Source: Gracilaria gracilis (taxonomy: Eukaryota > Rhodophyta > Florideophyceae > Gracilariales > Gracilariaceae). Taken from it: DNA of 64,000 nucleotides. This document shows, piece by piece, positions 11,130 to 20,652 of the stretch (position 1 is its first letter; each line of letters opens with the position of its first letter). The stretch is taken from contig JARGSG010000228.1 in the NCBI GenBank assembly GCA_030374805.1, positions 248,001 to 312,000 on the forward strand, in the 5' to 3' direction. Under the pieces are notes generated by a model, which saw nothing but the letters and a program-made list of their open reading frames with translations, did not search any database and was not told the origin of the DNA. The position numbers and the translations under genes were made by a program.

Positions 11130-12880
11130 AGTGTGCGGGTGGGTGGGGTGGAGCGGCGTTGAGTCCAAGGCGAGAAAGAGAAGAGTAGCGGAGCACAAAG
11201 CAGACCGGCGTTGACAGGGGGTGGCTGAGGGAAGGAAGGAAGGAAGGAACGAACGAACGAATGAACGGTGGTGGCTTGAAAGTTGCAAAGCGCGAGCAGG
11301 TGTGAAGTTGACAAGAGTTGTTCGTTTTATGGGCGCGGGGCAACAAGCCGCGCGCCGTGGCCACGTGGAGCGCGTCACTGCAAAACGCGCAGCGCCGCCA
11401 ATGGGCAAATTTGGAGTGCGCTGGCGAATGCGCCGCGCGCTTGCACTGGCGCACGCGCGCGTCGCCACCGCCACTCGCCTTGCATGGCACAAAGCGCTCG
11501 CGCCCGGCTGTTGGCGTACTACACTAAACTTCATCTAGTAGTACGTCGTCTTCCGCGCGCGCTTGTAAGCTGCTGCCGTCCTTCTTCGCCGTCGCGCCGC
11601 GCCGTGCCGCGCCGTTTGCGTGTCGTCGTCGTCGCACGCCAACGTGTTGACGGCCTTGTCTCTGTGTCGACGTCGACGTCGACGTTGACGGTTGTCGAAC
11701 GTGCTGAAATGGTATGGAAACTGTCGGCTCTCGCGCGCGCCAGCTCATTCGCCTGCTCACTGCCGCACTGCAGCTTCTTCACTCTGCGCCCCCTCGTCAT
11801 CGTCGCTTAGTCCTGCTAGGTATCGCGCGCGCTCAGCGTCAGTGCGTCGCGGAGAACACCCCATTAGAAGCCGCGTCATTGCACCACAGCCCCCCTCGGT
11901 GTGTCCTCGTCGCGCACTGCCTTCTGCTCCCCCACGTGTAGTCATTTCCATCGCGCCGTGATGATGGCCGTTTCGTTTTGGTAATGTTTGCCGCCTGCTA
12001 TCCTGCCACACCAAACATACACATTCAGGTCGTTGCCTGCGCCCAATTCGTCCGTGCTTGTAGTACAACAGCATCACTGAACGCTTGTTCACAGTCGTCA
12101 CGCTCGCCGCCGTGCTAAATCCTGCCATTGCACTCCATTTCCATTTCGATCTTCCCCCCCCCCCCCACCCCTATCCTCTCTCGCGTTAACATCTCCCCCG
12201 CCACCGTTGGCCCACTCATCGCATCTTCCTGTTGTCACCGCGCACTGATGGTATCAGTCAGCCTTACGCGTGTACAGTACATTACTCGAAAAAGCTGTCG
12301 TGCTCTATTGCCCTGCTACCGTTGATACCACAACATCTGCATATCTTCCACCACACATAACTTGTCCATCTCCCATCCATCACGTCTCACCTAAGCTTTG
12401 TTACTGTACGGACTGTTGTTCAGCAACAGTCCGCCTGTGTGACGACATCGCATCACGCAATCACATCGCTCCAGTGACTGCACGTGTATCAGCCGTACCC
12501 ACTGTGTATGTGAGATACGTAACGCTACAGTAGATATAGTATCGAAACGCACTCACTCCGTGATCGCCGTTCAGAGTGTACTCTGTATCTACAACAGCCG
12601 CACTGCTCCACACTGCTCTCCTCACTATCGCTTTCGACACTGAGATCGCTTATCACTTCCAGACTCTTCCGTCATCGAAATGGGCGCTGCATAGCACCAC
12701 AGCCCCCTGCCGTGGCTTCGTTGTACATTTTGTGATGCGTTGGACGTGTGGTGCCACACCACTGCCGCGCCAACGATCGAGCTAATCTTCCAATTCAGTT
12801 CCATCACCAAGACCATCAACCGACTCATCAGCGAGAAGCATCATGCTCATCCCCGACCATTTTGGTTGAACATCGTCGCG
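11130..12880. other. Long intergenic region with simple repeats
   Basis: This 1.75-kb region is GC-rich on the left (11.1-11.95 kb) and mixed on the right. It holds a GAAG/GAAC microsatellite (about 11230-11267), a GTCGAC-type repeat (about 11668-11690), a C tract near 12152-12167, and a 10-bp perfect hairpin at 12409-12433. Open frames on both strands lack codon periodicity or family signatures. I see no supported gene. Confidence 0.4.
11230..11267. repeat. GAAG/GAAC microsatellite
   Basis: Tandem tetranucleotides GAAG changing to GAAC/GAAT can be read directly on the plus strand. They lie upstream of the small basic gene and have no evident function. Confidence 0.8.
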
Positions 12881-13938
12881 CTATACTGCATCTAGAAACT
12901 CACCCGTCACATCCGACACATCTAGCTCGCTTTCATTCTCTTCGCCTTTTCTCATTTGCGGCAGAAAATACAGAACACACTCCACAAGCAACAAGCACGC
13001 AAGCGTTCTAAGATCTACATATAGGTGTTCATCTTTCTTCCCGATTGGCACCACGCGAGTCTTATCAAAGCACACTGCTTGCTGTAGCTGCGAATGGATG
13101 CTCAAGCCCAACCGCAACGCCTCATCCTCTCCTTTACCCTGCTGTATGGCGTAGAAAACTTCTCGAATAACAGTCAATCCTGTTCTTCTACGCACTAGAA
13201 ACAGGATAATCCGTCTTCGGGGCAGTGATGTCATAATGTACGTGTGGCCGTCGCGGTCCGTCGTCACATACGTGACCGATGAACAGTCAATGCCACCTTC
13301 CGTACAAAACTGATGCAAAACCGCGAGGTCATGTTGGTACGCATCTGGCGGACCGCTGTAGCTGTCGTTGTCGACGCTCAGCTTTCCGAACAGATTCTAT
13401 TCGATGGCGAAAGACATGAGAACTGGTTGCTTTCCTCGTGGAGCACAGCCGGTACGTACTGAACAGCTGTAAACCCATTTGACGCTCTCCATGACCGAGA
13501 ACAATTTGAGGCTTCGTACAGATTGAAGTTTCTCATATCTGCACTTGTGCCGTTGAAGCAGCTTTCCGAAGACGCCGGTCTCTCGATGCGATAAACTAGC
13601 GGATGAGTGTAAGGACCATAGCGTTCTTGCACTTGAAAGTCAATGTTCCAAAACCAAAAGCGCACTGTGATAGCGATGATGGAAAGGTATACGATTCTAT
13701 CGTTCAGCAGCGCTCGGATTTGCTTTCTCAACTCTTTAAGTCGGAGACGAGCAAGCTTCCTAAAAAAATCTTTTTCTATCCGGGACGCATAGTAAAGGTT
13801 TTTTAAGAGGAGGATATCCAGAATTGTAATCAAGAGCTTAAGAGCTAGAGGCTTCGGTGTTCTAATGAGCAGCAGAGGAAAGAATTGAGCGTCATCGAAC
13901 TCAAGGTACCAGGTTTGTTTCATGAAGCAGGAGATCAT
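12881..13938 (-). CDS. Hypothetical membrane protein split over two frames
   Basis: I do not recognise the family. From the ATG at 13938 a frame of about 186 codons carries two hydrophobic segments (around LALKLLITILDILLLKN and IVYLSIIAITVRFWFW) separated by a basic helix. A second frame ending at 12881 adds about 165 codons, with another hydrophobic stretch near its end (LACLLLVECVLYFLPQ) and an acidic tail. The two frames overlap by about 20 nt near 13378-13397. Either a short intron of about 75 nt (GTACCG donor, GGAAAG acceptor, phase 0) or a one-base change near 13390 would link them. The reading across this point looks like one protein. Start and topology are uncertain. Confidence 0.4.
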
Positions 13939-15127
13939 AATTAACGAAGGTACACGGCAAATATATCATTCACGTCACACATGAGGTGGGTTTGAGATTG
14001 ATACGTTTGTAGAATGAGTGCTCAACGTAGTGTATGTCCGGCTTCACGAGCTTACCTCGAAAGTAGCTACGGTGTACAAGGACACACGTGTGTGGTGGTA
14101 CTGGGCAACGTAGCGCAATGCTCGAGTGTTGTCGCAGTTCGGCGTGAGGCGAAGGCGCGAAGAAGGAACGCTCAAGAGAGGGGGGGGGGGGGGGGGGGGG
14201 GGGGGGTAAAGGCAGCAGGAAGAAAGGGGTAGAACTCCGTTGTTCGCCGTCCTGCTGCTCCCCGGACCCAGCGGTCAGTGCTGCTTTATTAGGTGTACGT
14301 GCAGCCTGGTTGTCTTAAGGACAGCTTTCACAACGTAATCCATACATAAGCCGCGAGAGTATCATAACGAGGAAGGTCGTACCTCATTCACAACTCAAGC
14401 TCATTGGCAATGGGGGACAAGCGTAGATTACATGTTGCCGTGTGCAACTTTTTCGACGGGCAGCCAGACGATTGCAATGAATCTTCTATTGAGCATGAGG
14501 GCGCACCGTTTGCATTCGTTCCCAGGAGGGGAATGGCGTGGCATCGTCAACAGCAGCCTGTTTTGATCCTGTTGACAACAACGTCCGTGAAGCAGTACAC
14601 GTTGCTCGACGTGTAGTTTTGGCCATCACAAGGGTACGCAGGTATTCTGTGGACAATCTTCGGTAGCCCGCTGGATCAATGCAACAGGGTGTAACTTACA
14701 TACTCTGCTGGTTTTCATGCGAACCGGCCAAACGAACACGTTGAACAACATTTCCACAAGATGGGATCGTATTGCCTCTGGAATTGCAAACTTCCAACCT
14801 GTTCTCAACATCAGATCCGCTTTCGTCGTCTTACGAAGGTATCTAGACTTGTTCGCATCATCACGCCGACTCCGCACGACAGGTAGCGCATACTCTGTAA
14901 CTAATATCCTTCTCATCCCACCAACTTCTACTTCAGTCCTACTTCGTATCCATAATAGCCTGCTCACTTCCGACATTGAACGCCTAAAAATCGAAAGTCA
15001 CTCTTTTGCTTTCGTCAATCCTTCAGTGTCTGCTTCTTGCCAAGCTCAAGGTTTCTTTAAAAACCCCAAGGTATCTCGCTTAGTTCTTCACTTGAATCCT
15101 TATAATTTGAAAACCGGTATCATCCAA
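13939..15127. other. Intergenic region with long G tract, upstream of CSN1
   Basis: The region holds a G homopolymer of roughly 27-30 bases at about 14180-14207 and a small orphan frame (14404-14616) without recognisable features. From 14717 a frame is open into CSN1, but its translation before 15128 has no CSN1 character, so I treat it as 5' leader or an upstream exon/intron region. Confidence 0.35.
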
Positions 15128-16483
15128 ATGCAAGACGAAGCGCTCACCTTCGACTTGGATGTTTATGCCGCGCGGTACAAGGGACGTGGAAAGATCCATC
15201 GCATGCAGTTCATAGCGAAGAAATCCCCGTCCTTACGTACCGATGCGTTGCGTATTGCTATCATCGAAGCAAAGAAAGGCCGTGACACTCTGCAGTACAA
15301 AACACTCATCAGGGAAGCGGACGGGCTCATTGGCGAAGAGTTCGAACTTGATACGGCTTGGATCGAAGAGAATGATCGTTGGGCAGTACAGGAAATGGAG
15401 AAGCTACATCGAGCTTTAGAGGATAATCGCCAGCAACAGAACAAAGAGGTCATGAGGAACATTCATAGCGACCTGGGAGATTTCTATCACATGCGGGGCA
15501 AACTGCAGCATGCAAGAGGGGATCACATTAAGACTCGTGATTATTGTACTCGCGCTGAACATAACATTTATATGTGCTACAAGGTCATTCAGGTTGGTAT
15601 CGAGGACTCTGACTTTGGTCATGTAGAGAACCATTTCCTCATGGCTGAGAACACTCCGGATGCTGACAAGAACTCCCCTGATATGTCCATCATGCGTGCG
15701 TGTGCAGGCTTGGCCAATATGGTCAGAGGCCAGTATGCACAGGCCGTGAAGCAATTTGTTGAAACAAATACCGACCCCAGCGAAGCGAGCATCGCGGCCC
15801 TTTCGCAGAAGTTTGGTGATATGATCGCTTTGGAAGACGTTGCTTTGTATGGGGGTCTTTGCGCGATGGCGACGAGAACAAGAGAACAGCTTATCAAGGA
15901 AGTCATCAAGAACACTGCGTTCGCCAACTTGCTGGAACTTGTTCCAGATATGCGCGAGATAATTCACGATTTCCATAATTCTCGCTTCACACGCTGCTTA
16001 CAAACAATGGAGAAGATCCGACCTGAACTTTTGCTAGACATGTATCTCGGATCGCAAAACCATGTTGAACAACTCTTTCGTATGATTCGTCGCAAAGCTA
16101 TTGTGCAATACACAACCCCCTTCACATCTGTTTTATTGAGACGAATGGAATCTGTTTTCAACACGACGGCAGAAGAACTAGAAGAGGAGTTGTTAGCGTT
16201 GATAGAATCTGGTGCGATTGAAGCGCGGATCGACTCCGAAAACCACGAGTTGCTAGCCAAGAAGGCACGGCCGCGTGCTGAGGCGATCAACAGTGCAATA
16301 CGAAAAGGCCGAGACGTATTCGACGAAGCGGAGGCGATGCTGTTGCGCATGACACTGTTGAAGAATAACTTGCAGATTGAGCAAGCTGGAAACCCCGTCG
16401 GGGCGATGGGACCAAGGGCTGGAAGCATCAGCTCTGTTGTTGACAATGTGGAAGATAGAGGTCGACCTCTTCGCCATGGGTAG
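15128..16483 (+). CDS. CSN1: COP9 signalosome complex subunit 1
   Basis: From the ATG at 15128 the protein is 451 residues, against about 490 for human GPS1/CSN1. It opens with FDLDVYAARYKGRGKIHRMQ, matching the CSN1 N-terminal motif before the IA--SPSLR segment. The helical repeat region includes DLGDFYHMRGKL and RDYCTRAEHNIYMCYKVIQV, typical of CSN1. The C-terminal PCI domain runs from VALYGGLCAMAT through IVQYTTPF, VFNTTAEELEEEL and IESGAIEARIDS. CSN1 is a scaffold subunit of the nuclear complex that removes NEDD8 from cullins. RPN7, its proteasome paralogue, fits less well. The frame is open for 137 codons upstream of this ATG, so the exact N-terminus is uncertain. Confidence 0.9.
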   Translation: MQDEALTFDLDVYAARYKGRGKIHRMQFIAKKSPSLRTDALRIAIIEAKKGRDTLQYKTLIREADGLIGEEFELDTAWIEENDRWAVQEMEKLHRALEDNRQQQNKEVMRNIHSDLGDFYHMRGKLQHARGDHIKTRDYCTRAEHNIYMCYKVIQVGIEDSDFGHVENHFLMAENTPDADKNSPDMSIMRACAGLANMVRGQYAQAVKQFVETNTDPSEASIAALSQKFGDMIALEDVALYGGLCAMATRTREQLIKEVIKNTAFANLLELVPDMREIIHDFHNSRFTRCLQTMEKIRPELLLDMYLGSQNHVEQLFRMIRRKAIVQYTTPFTSVLLRRMESVFNTTAEELEEELLALIESGAIEARIDSENHELLAKKARPRAEAINSAIRKGRDVFDEAEAMLLRMTLLKNNLQIEQAGNPVGAMGPRAGSISSVVDNVEDRGRPLRHG

Positions 16484-17307
16484 AGATTTGAGAACGGTCC
16501 ATGAAAGGGATCACGACATAGCGTTTTGTTCCACAGATCATGAAGCGGTGGTGAACTGTGTTTAGTCACGATGCTAAACGAAGGGTATGGTGCCTGAACA
16601 CTGGATACTGATTAACAGAACACACCGATAACTACTCTTCTAGGTGGCGTATTCTTTAGACATACAGTAAGTCGAACGAATCGGATTGGGGGCGTTAAGG
16701 TTGCATGGATGCACAGAAGTACAAAGTCGACAAAACCAGCGTGATTGCTGCCGAGACTGATGCAAGTATTGTGGGTCATGTCATTGGAATACTTGTTCAT
16801 CACATTGAGATTCGTTCGGAACAGTTGGTCTAAGTTTGGGCTCTTGTAACTTCGTTTCACGCATAGGAGAATGGGGTTTTATACTTCGGAGATCCCAACT
16901 TTGAAGTTCAACTGTCTGACACACATAAACACACTAAATCGCAGACCACGAAGGTGGCAAGCTTATCTTCCTTTAGTCTCTTTTTTGCGTCCCAGTCTTC
17001 TTCCCGCTTGTGGGTGTGTGCTCTCGTTCGTCTCGGAGTATAGGGCAATTGGTTTGCTCCGCAACCGTTGTACGAGTCACCGAGAAATGATAGACGACCT
17101 TTGCCTTTTCCCGCCAAATTCATGGGACGCTTTTTTCGCTTCTGGCCGAGTACAAGGGTAGATACCCCAAACCCTCATGAAACGACCAGTTCCCATGTGC
17201 TAAGCCCGAACCTGAGACCTGCTCTCTGCTCCCATCACTCATACGACGCTCAAGGAGCGAGTCTCCCTGCGCTTACAATAGCGTTTAAACTCTAAACACT
17301 CTTCGCA
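16484..17307. promoter_or_regulatory. Intergenic region between CSN1 and SLBP
   Basis: About 820 bp lie between two co-oriented genes. Short frames on both strands (for example 16612-16860 minus) have no family signature. The right part presumably contains the SLBP promoter. I see no TATA box I would defend. Confidence 0.3.
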
Positions 17308-17997
17308 ATGGTTACCGCTCCCAACTCCCGCAAGTCACAGGCGCCACGCTCTGGGTTTGACCAGAATAACCAGCGCCCCCTAAAACGGCATCGTCGCTGG
17401 TGTGACACAGTTGAACGCTTCGCTCTCGCAAATGGAATTGAGACCGACAGCCATCGTTTGTCGCAGCGCCAGAAGCAGATTGACTACGGGAAAAATACGC
17501 TCGCATACGACCGTTTTATCGCCGCTTGCCCTCGTGAACAGCGCAAGAAAGGGGATCCGATGACACCTTTGATACGTCAAAAATGCTCAAAGCGATCGTT
17601 TATGGGACAAGTAACTTCTTGGAAGAAGAAAGTCTATGCATACGTGGCTGAGCTAGACAAGGACGTCGGCCAAGGAAACCCACCAGAAATTGACGATGAG
17701 TTCAAACTGGACGGTGGCGCGGGGGCACGAAAAGTGTCAGAAACAGCAACCTGCAACACTCCATCAGAAGGGAAGTGCTATGCTACGTCAACTGAACGGT
17801 CAACAGACGCGGTTACGGACGATGGTGATGTTGACTTGAGCGATCTTGATGACATTGAGCTAGATGACCAAGGGAACGTCATTTCACGAAATGAAGGAGC
17901 CACTCCGCCTGAGTCCACTGCACAGGATGTCGACGAGAACGACGTCGAAGCTCCTTCCATTTTCACACCTTATGAATTGGAATCATGGGCGACTTAA
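17308..17997 (+). CDS. SLBP: Histone RNA hairpin-binding protein (stem-loop binding protein)
   Basis: This 229-residue protein carries the SLBP RNA-binding domain at about residues 44-112: RLSQRQKQIDYGKNTLAYDR, then MTPLIRQKCSKRSF and VTSWKKKVYAYV. In animals the corresponding stretches are RQKQIDYGKNT-GY, TPNK, SRRSWD and LWRR. Here the TPNK phospho-motif reads TPLI and SRRSWD reads SKRSFM. SLBP binds the 3' stem-loop of replication-dependent histone mRNAs and drives their processing, export and translation. The C-terminal half is acidic (DLSDLDDIELDD) and probably disordered. The start at 17308 is the first ATG and leaves a basic N-terminal tail. It is convergent with MED11. The domain is clear; binding details are inference. 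Confidence 0.9.
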   Translation: MVTAPNSRKSQAPRSGFDQNNQRPLKRHRRWCDTVERFALANGIETDSHRLSQRQKQIDYGKNTLAYDRFIAACPREQRKKGDPMTPLIRQKCSKRSFMGQVTSWKKKVYAYVAELDKDVGQGNPPEIDDEFKLDGGAGARKVSETATCNTPSEGKCYATSTERSTDAVTDDGDVDLSDLDDIELDDQGNVISRNEGATPPESTAQDVDENDVEAPSIFTPYELESWAT

Positions 17998-18272
17998 GTA
18001 CCAGAAGGGCGATTAACCGGCGGTAGAGCCTCCGGCTTGAGAACACGTTATATGTAGCGTGGACCATCAAAACCGTAAGCAGCACTCCTTGGCACGGGTT
18101 TCTAGAACGGATTTAAACTGTAAAGCATGCCGCTCAAGCCGGAGTAGTTGAAATAGAACATCGTAGAGCAGAGTCGTCGTCAGCCAGACTTGGTTCAGAT
18201 AACTTGAGCGCCTTCGCTACTTTTCCTACATAGGATTAGTGTTTCGTAAAGCAAAACAAAGCTCCGTGTAAC

Positions 18273-18866
18273 TTATATCTCCATCGTATCGGCATTCTGC
18301 GGGTCGGGCGCCGCCTCCGACGCGCCGCCATTTAGCCCAATTTGCATCGAAAGTTGAGCACTAGCAGCCTTGTTATCCGGACTTGGTACGGCAATAGTGA
18401 TAGGAGCACCAGCAGCAGGCGGGGTAGGGGCCATACCTCCTATAAGTCCAACCGGGGTGTTTGCAACGGGGCTCGGCATGTATGCGGGACTGGGCGCTGT
18501 AGTAGGCACTCCAGATACTGGTTCTCCAAACAATTTCAGGATATGGGCTAGCGCACGATGAACATGGGCGGTTCTTTGCAAAGCAAGGTCGGCCTCAACT
18601 AGTCGCAACATGGTTATGTTTTCCTGTGGTACATCGCTGGTGAGCGATTCAATCTGAGCACGAAGAATCGCCTGCACTTCGTGTACGTTTACGATGAACT
18701 GTTGAGCGTGCACGCTGGCGGAGGTGACCTCGGGAGCTTCGGTTTGCGAAAGTGCTCGGACCGCTTCGGTTGCTTGAGTTAGAAAATTTAACACCTTCTG
18801 TTCCGCGGCGTTTAATCTCTTGAGCGATTCCGCTGTTGTCAGCGGCTGTTGTTGTTGACCGACCAT
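18273..18866 (-). CDS. MED11: Mediator complex subunit 11 (probable)
   Basis: A 197-residue protein from the ATG at 18866. Residues about 10-110 follow the MED11 pattern: SLKRLNAAEQKVLNFLTQAT, a 'VRALS' segment, and a second helix in which VHEVQAILRAQIESLTS parallels the animal 'VQHVEAELSAQIRYLTQ'. MED11 pairs with MED22 in the Mediator head and contacts TFIIH and RNA polymerase II. The C-terminal 85 residues are rich in Pro, Ala and Gly and look disordered, making the protein longer than yeast or human MED11 (about 115). It is convergent with SLBP and divergent from the DUF1664 gene. Another small helical Mediator subunit is a less likely alternative. Confidence 0.7.
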   Translation of the reverse strand: MVGQQQQPLTTAESLKRLNAAEQKVLNFLTQATEAVRALSQTEAPEVTSASVHAQQFIVNVHEVQAILRAQIESLTSDVPQENITMLRLVEADLALQRTAHVHRALAHILKLFGEPVSGVPTTAPSPAYMPSPVANTPVGLIGGMAPTPPAAGAPITIAVPSPDNKAASAQLSMQIGLNGGASEAAPDPQNADTMEI

Positions 18867-19315
18867 GATTCGGGCCTCAACCGCAGAACGGCTCTGTCAC
18901 CGCGGCAACTACCTTTGAAGTTCAAAGTTTGAAGGTATCCCTACTAGACCAGCACAAAAAACGAGTCGATGGCGGAGGGAGCACTTTGGGGCGCTGGCAC
19001 TGTTGGATAGAGTAATTTTGGAGGTACGCTCGCTGCACTCATTTAGCCGCCACATTTTCGCTTGGACACGTTTTCCAATCACCGTCCTCGCCTCGACTCG
19101 ACTCGCCCCAGTTGAAGCAGGGCCCCCGTGCTCAGACTTATGGACGGGAAGCAACTTTCTGTCGCGCCGTAACCTTGAAAGTCTCCTGTGTTGTAGTGAT
19201 TCATCGTCTCTGCCCCTCTCCGGACGCTTTCGGCGTGAGTGCAGCACTCTCACACACGCTTGAACTCCGAGAACAGCTCCTTGTCGTTCGGCACTGTCCG
19301 TGCAAACCAGCCGAA
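18867..19315. promoter_or_regulatory. Divergent promoter region MED11 / DUF1664 gene
   Basis: A 449-bp interval between two divergent genes. The frames seen across it on both strands lack ATG starts and family features, so I read it as shared promoter and 5' leaders. Confidence 0.4.
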
Positions 19316-20272
19316 ATGGCTGCGCTCGGTGTCCGTTCAATCGCGCTCTTGTTCGGAGCAGGATTCTCGGGCTCCTATGTTTACACCCATCTGGACAAAG
19401 CACGTTCCATAGTAGCAAGAATTCTGCGTGAAGTAGAAGAGGGCTCAAACGCAGGAACGCAGTCTCACTCAAAAGGGTCCGTCGGTGACGCGAGTACGAG
19501 CGTGGATTCATCTCCGCAGTTGGAGGAGTTGTCGCGCCAACTCTCTTCTCTGTCGCGTGAGGTCAGCCGCTCGCGCAGTGATCAGTGGTTGATAATGCCA
19601 CCGTCGTACAAAGGGTCCATCGCCACCATCACGGACATCTTTAATCTGATCGGGTGGGGAGTGGCGGCTATCTCAATTGGTGGGATTGTATACTATGTGG
19701 CATATCGAAAGAAGTTCAAGCTCACAGACTTAGCGTGGGTCAGTCAAAGCACGTTCACTGGTACTGTGGAAGCGATGCAGAAAGGTATAACGAGAGTGAG
19801 TGGCGCCGTGGGGGCTGTTAAAAGAGAAATAACACAGCGATTACGTGAGGTTGAAGTGCATGTCAATCGAGTTCAAGTGGTGCTGGGTGACCAAATAGAC
19901 CGGGATGTTGGAGCAGTCAAGGAGGGTGTGGCTGAGGTGGGCGACGAAGTGGCTGGTGTGAAGTGCGCCTTGGGTGATGTAAACCAGAGAATTGACCAGT
20001 TGGACAACAAGATCGACTTCGCTACGAACGGCATTGTGGCTCTCGTCAAGGCTTTGTCCAGTGTTGCGCCAGATCGTATCAAACCTGGGTCGCCGTTCTA
20101 CGACTTGAAGCGGTTCGCGGAAATTTCGGACAGTAACACTGCAAATTCGGGAGTCCTGAGACACCGATTGTCTGCGGGGGGGCTAAGGGGACTGTTAACA
20201 GGAGAAGACGGTGGGGACAAGGAGATTGCTGGGAAGAGACGATCGATGGATTTGAAGAATTCAATCTCGTAA
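19316..20272 (+). CDS. DUF1664 family protein (membrane-anchored coiled coil)
   Basis: The ATG at 19316 gives 318 residues. The layout matches plant DUF1664 proteins: a short hydrophobic N-terminus (SIALLFGAGFSGSYVYTHL, residues 8-26), a Ser-rich linker ending in an ELSRQLSSLSREVSR helix (71-85), a second membrane segment (about 110-130, LIGWGVAAISIGGIVYYVAY), then TDLAWVSQSTFTGTVEAMQK with an SGAVGAVKREITQRL stretch, and a long coiled coil to about residue 260. The family has no established biochemical role; in plants, members are thought to sit in organelle membranes. Its presence here supports an archaeplastid host. The Ser/Gly-rich C-terminus is variable. Function is unknown. Confidence 0.75.
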   Translation: MAALGVRSIALLFGAGFSGSYVYTHLDKARSIVARILREVEEGSNAGTQSHSKGSVGDASTSVDSSPQLEELSRQLSSLSREVSRSRSDQWLIMPPSYKGSIATITDIFNLIGWGVAAISIGGIVYYVAYRKKFKLTDLAWVSQSTFTGTVEAMQKGITRVSGAVGAVKREITQRLREVEVHVNRVQVVLGDQIDRDVGAVKEGVAEVGDEVAGVKCALGDVNQRIDQLDNKIDFATNGIVALVKALSSVAPDRIKPGSPFYDLKRFAEISDSNTANSGVLRHRLSAGGLRGLLTGEDGGDKEIAGKRRSMDLKNSIS

Positions 20273-20652
20273 GCTTCATCTGCTTGTTATGTTAATCTTC
20301 CGCGACGCTTATTGACGATTTGTATGCTACGACGATACCAGTCCACTATTAATGTTCGGTCCCGAAGTGTTCTTTGTGAAAGTAGCACAGTGTAGTAGGT
20401 CACGGTACTACTAACATTCTTCTGGCCCAGTGAGCTCATGCGAAGCACGGACTCTGTCCTGTTTTAAGGCTAGTACTAAAGAATCAAAGCGCGTTAGCTC
20501 CTTGACATCTAGTGCGTAAAAGCCTTATCCCTGTACATGATTTACTGAGGCTCTAAGTAGAGTTAGTTGCTGCGTTATTGTATATTATTGTATACACTCA
20601 TGGACACAGTCAAATCCTTGGAAGTCAGTAGACAAAAGTGTGTACATGCAGT
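20273..20652. other. Intergenic region between convergent genes
   Basis: A 380-bp interval between the DUF1664 gene and UTP15, presumably both 3' UTRs. I see nothing else in it. Confidence 0.4.

Noticed and set aside
12409-12433. Histone-type 3' stem-loop near the SLBP gene
   Set aside because: The hairpin has a 10-bp stem and 5-nt loop with the wrong sequence; histone stem-loops have a 6-bp stem and 4-nt loop, and no histone gene is next to it.
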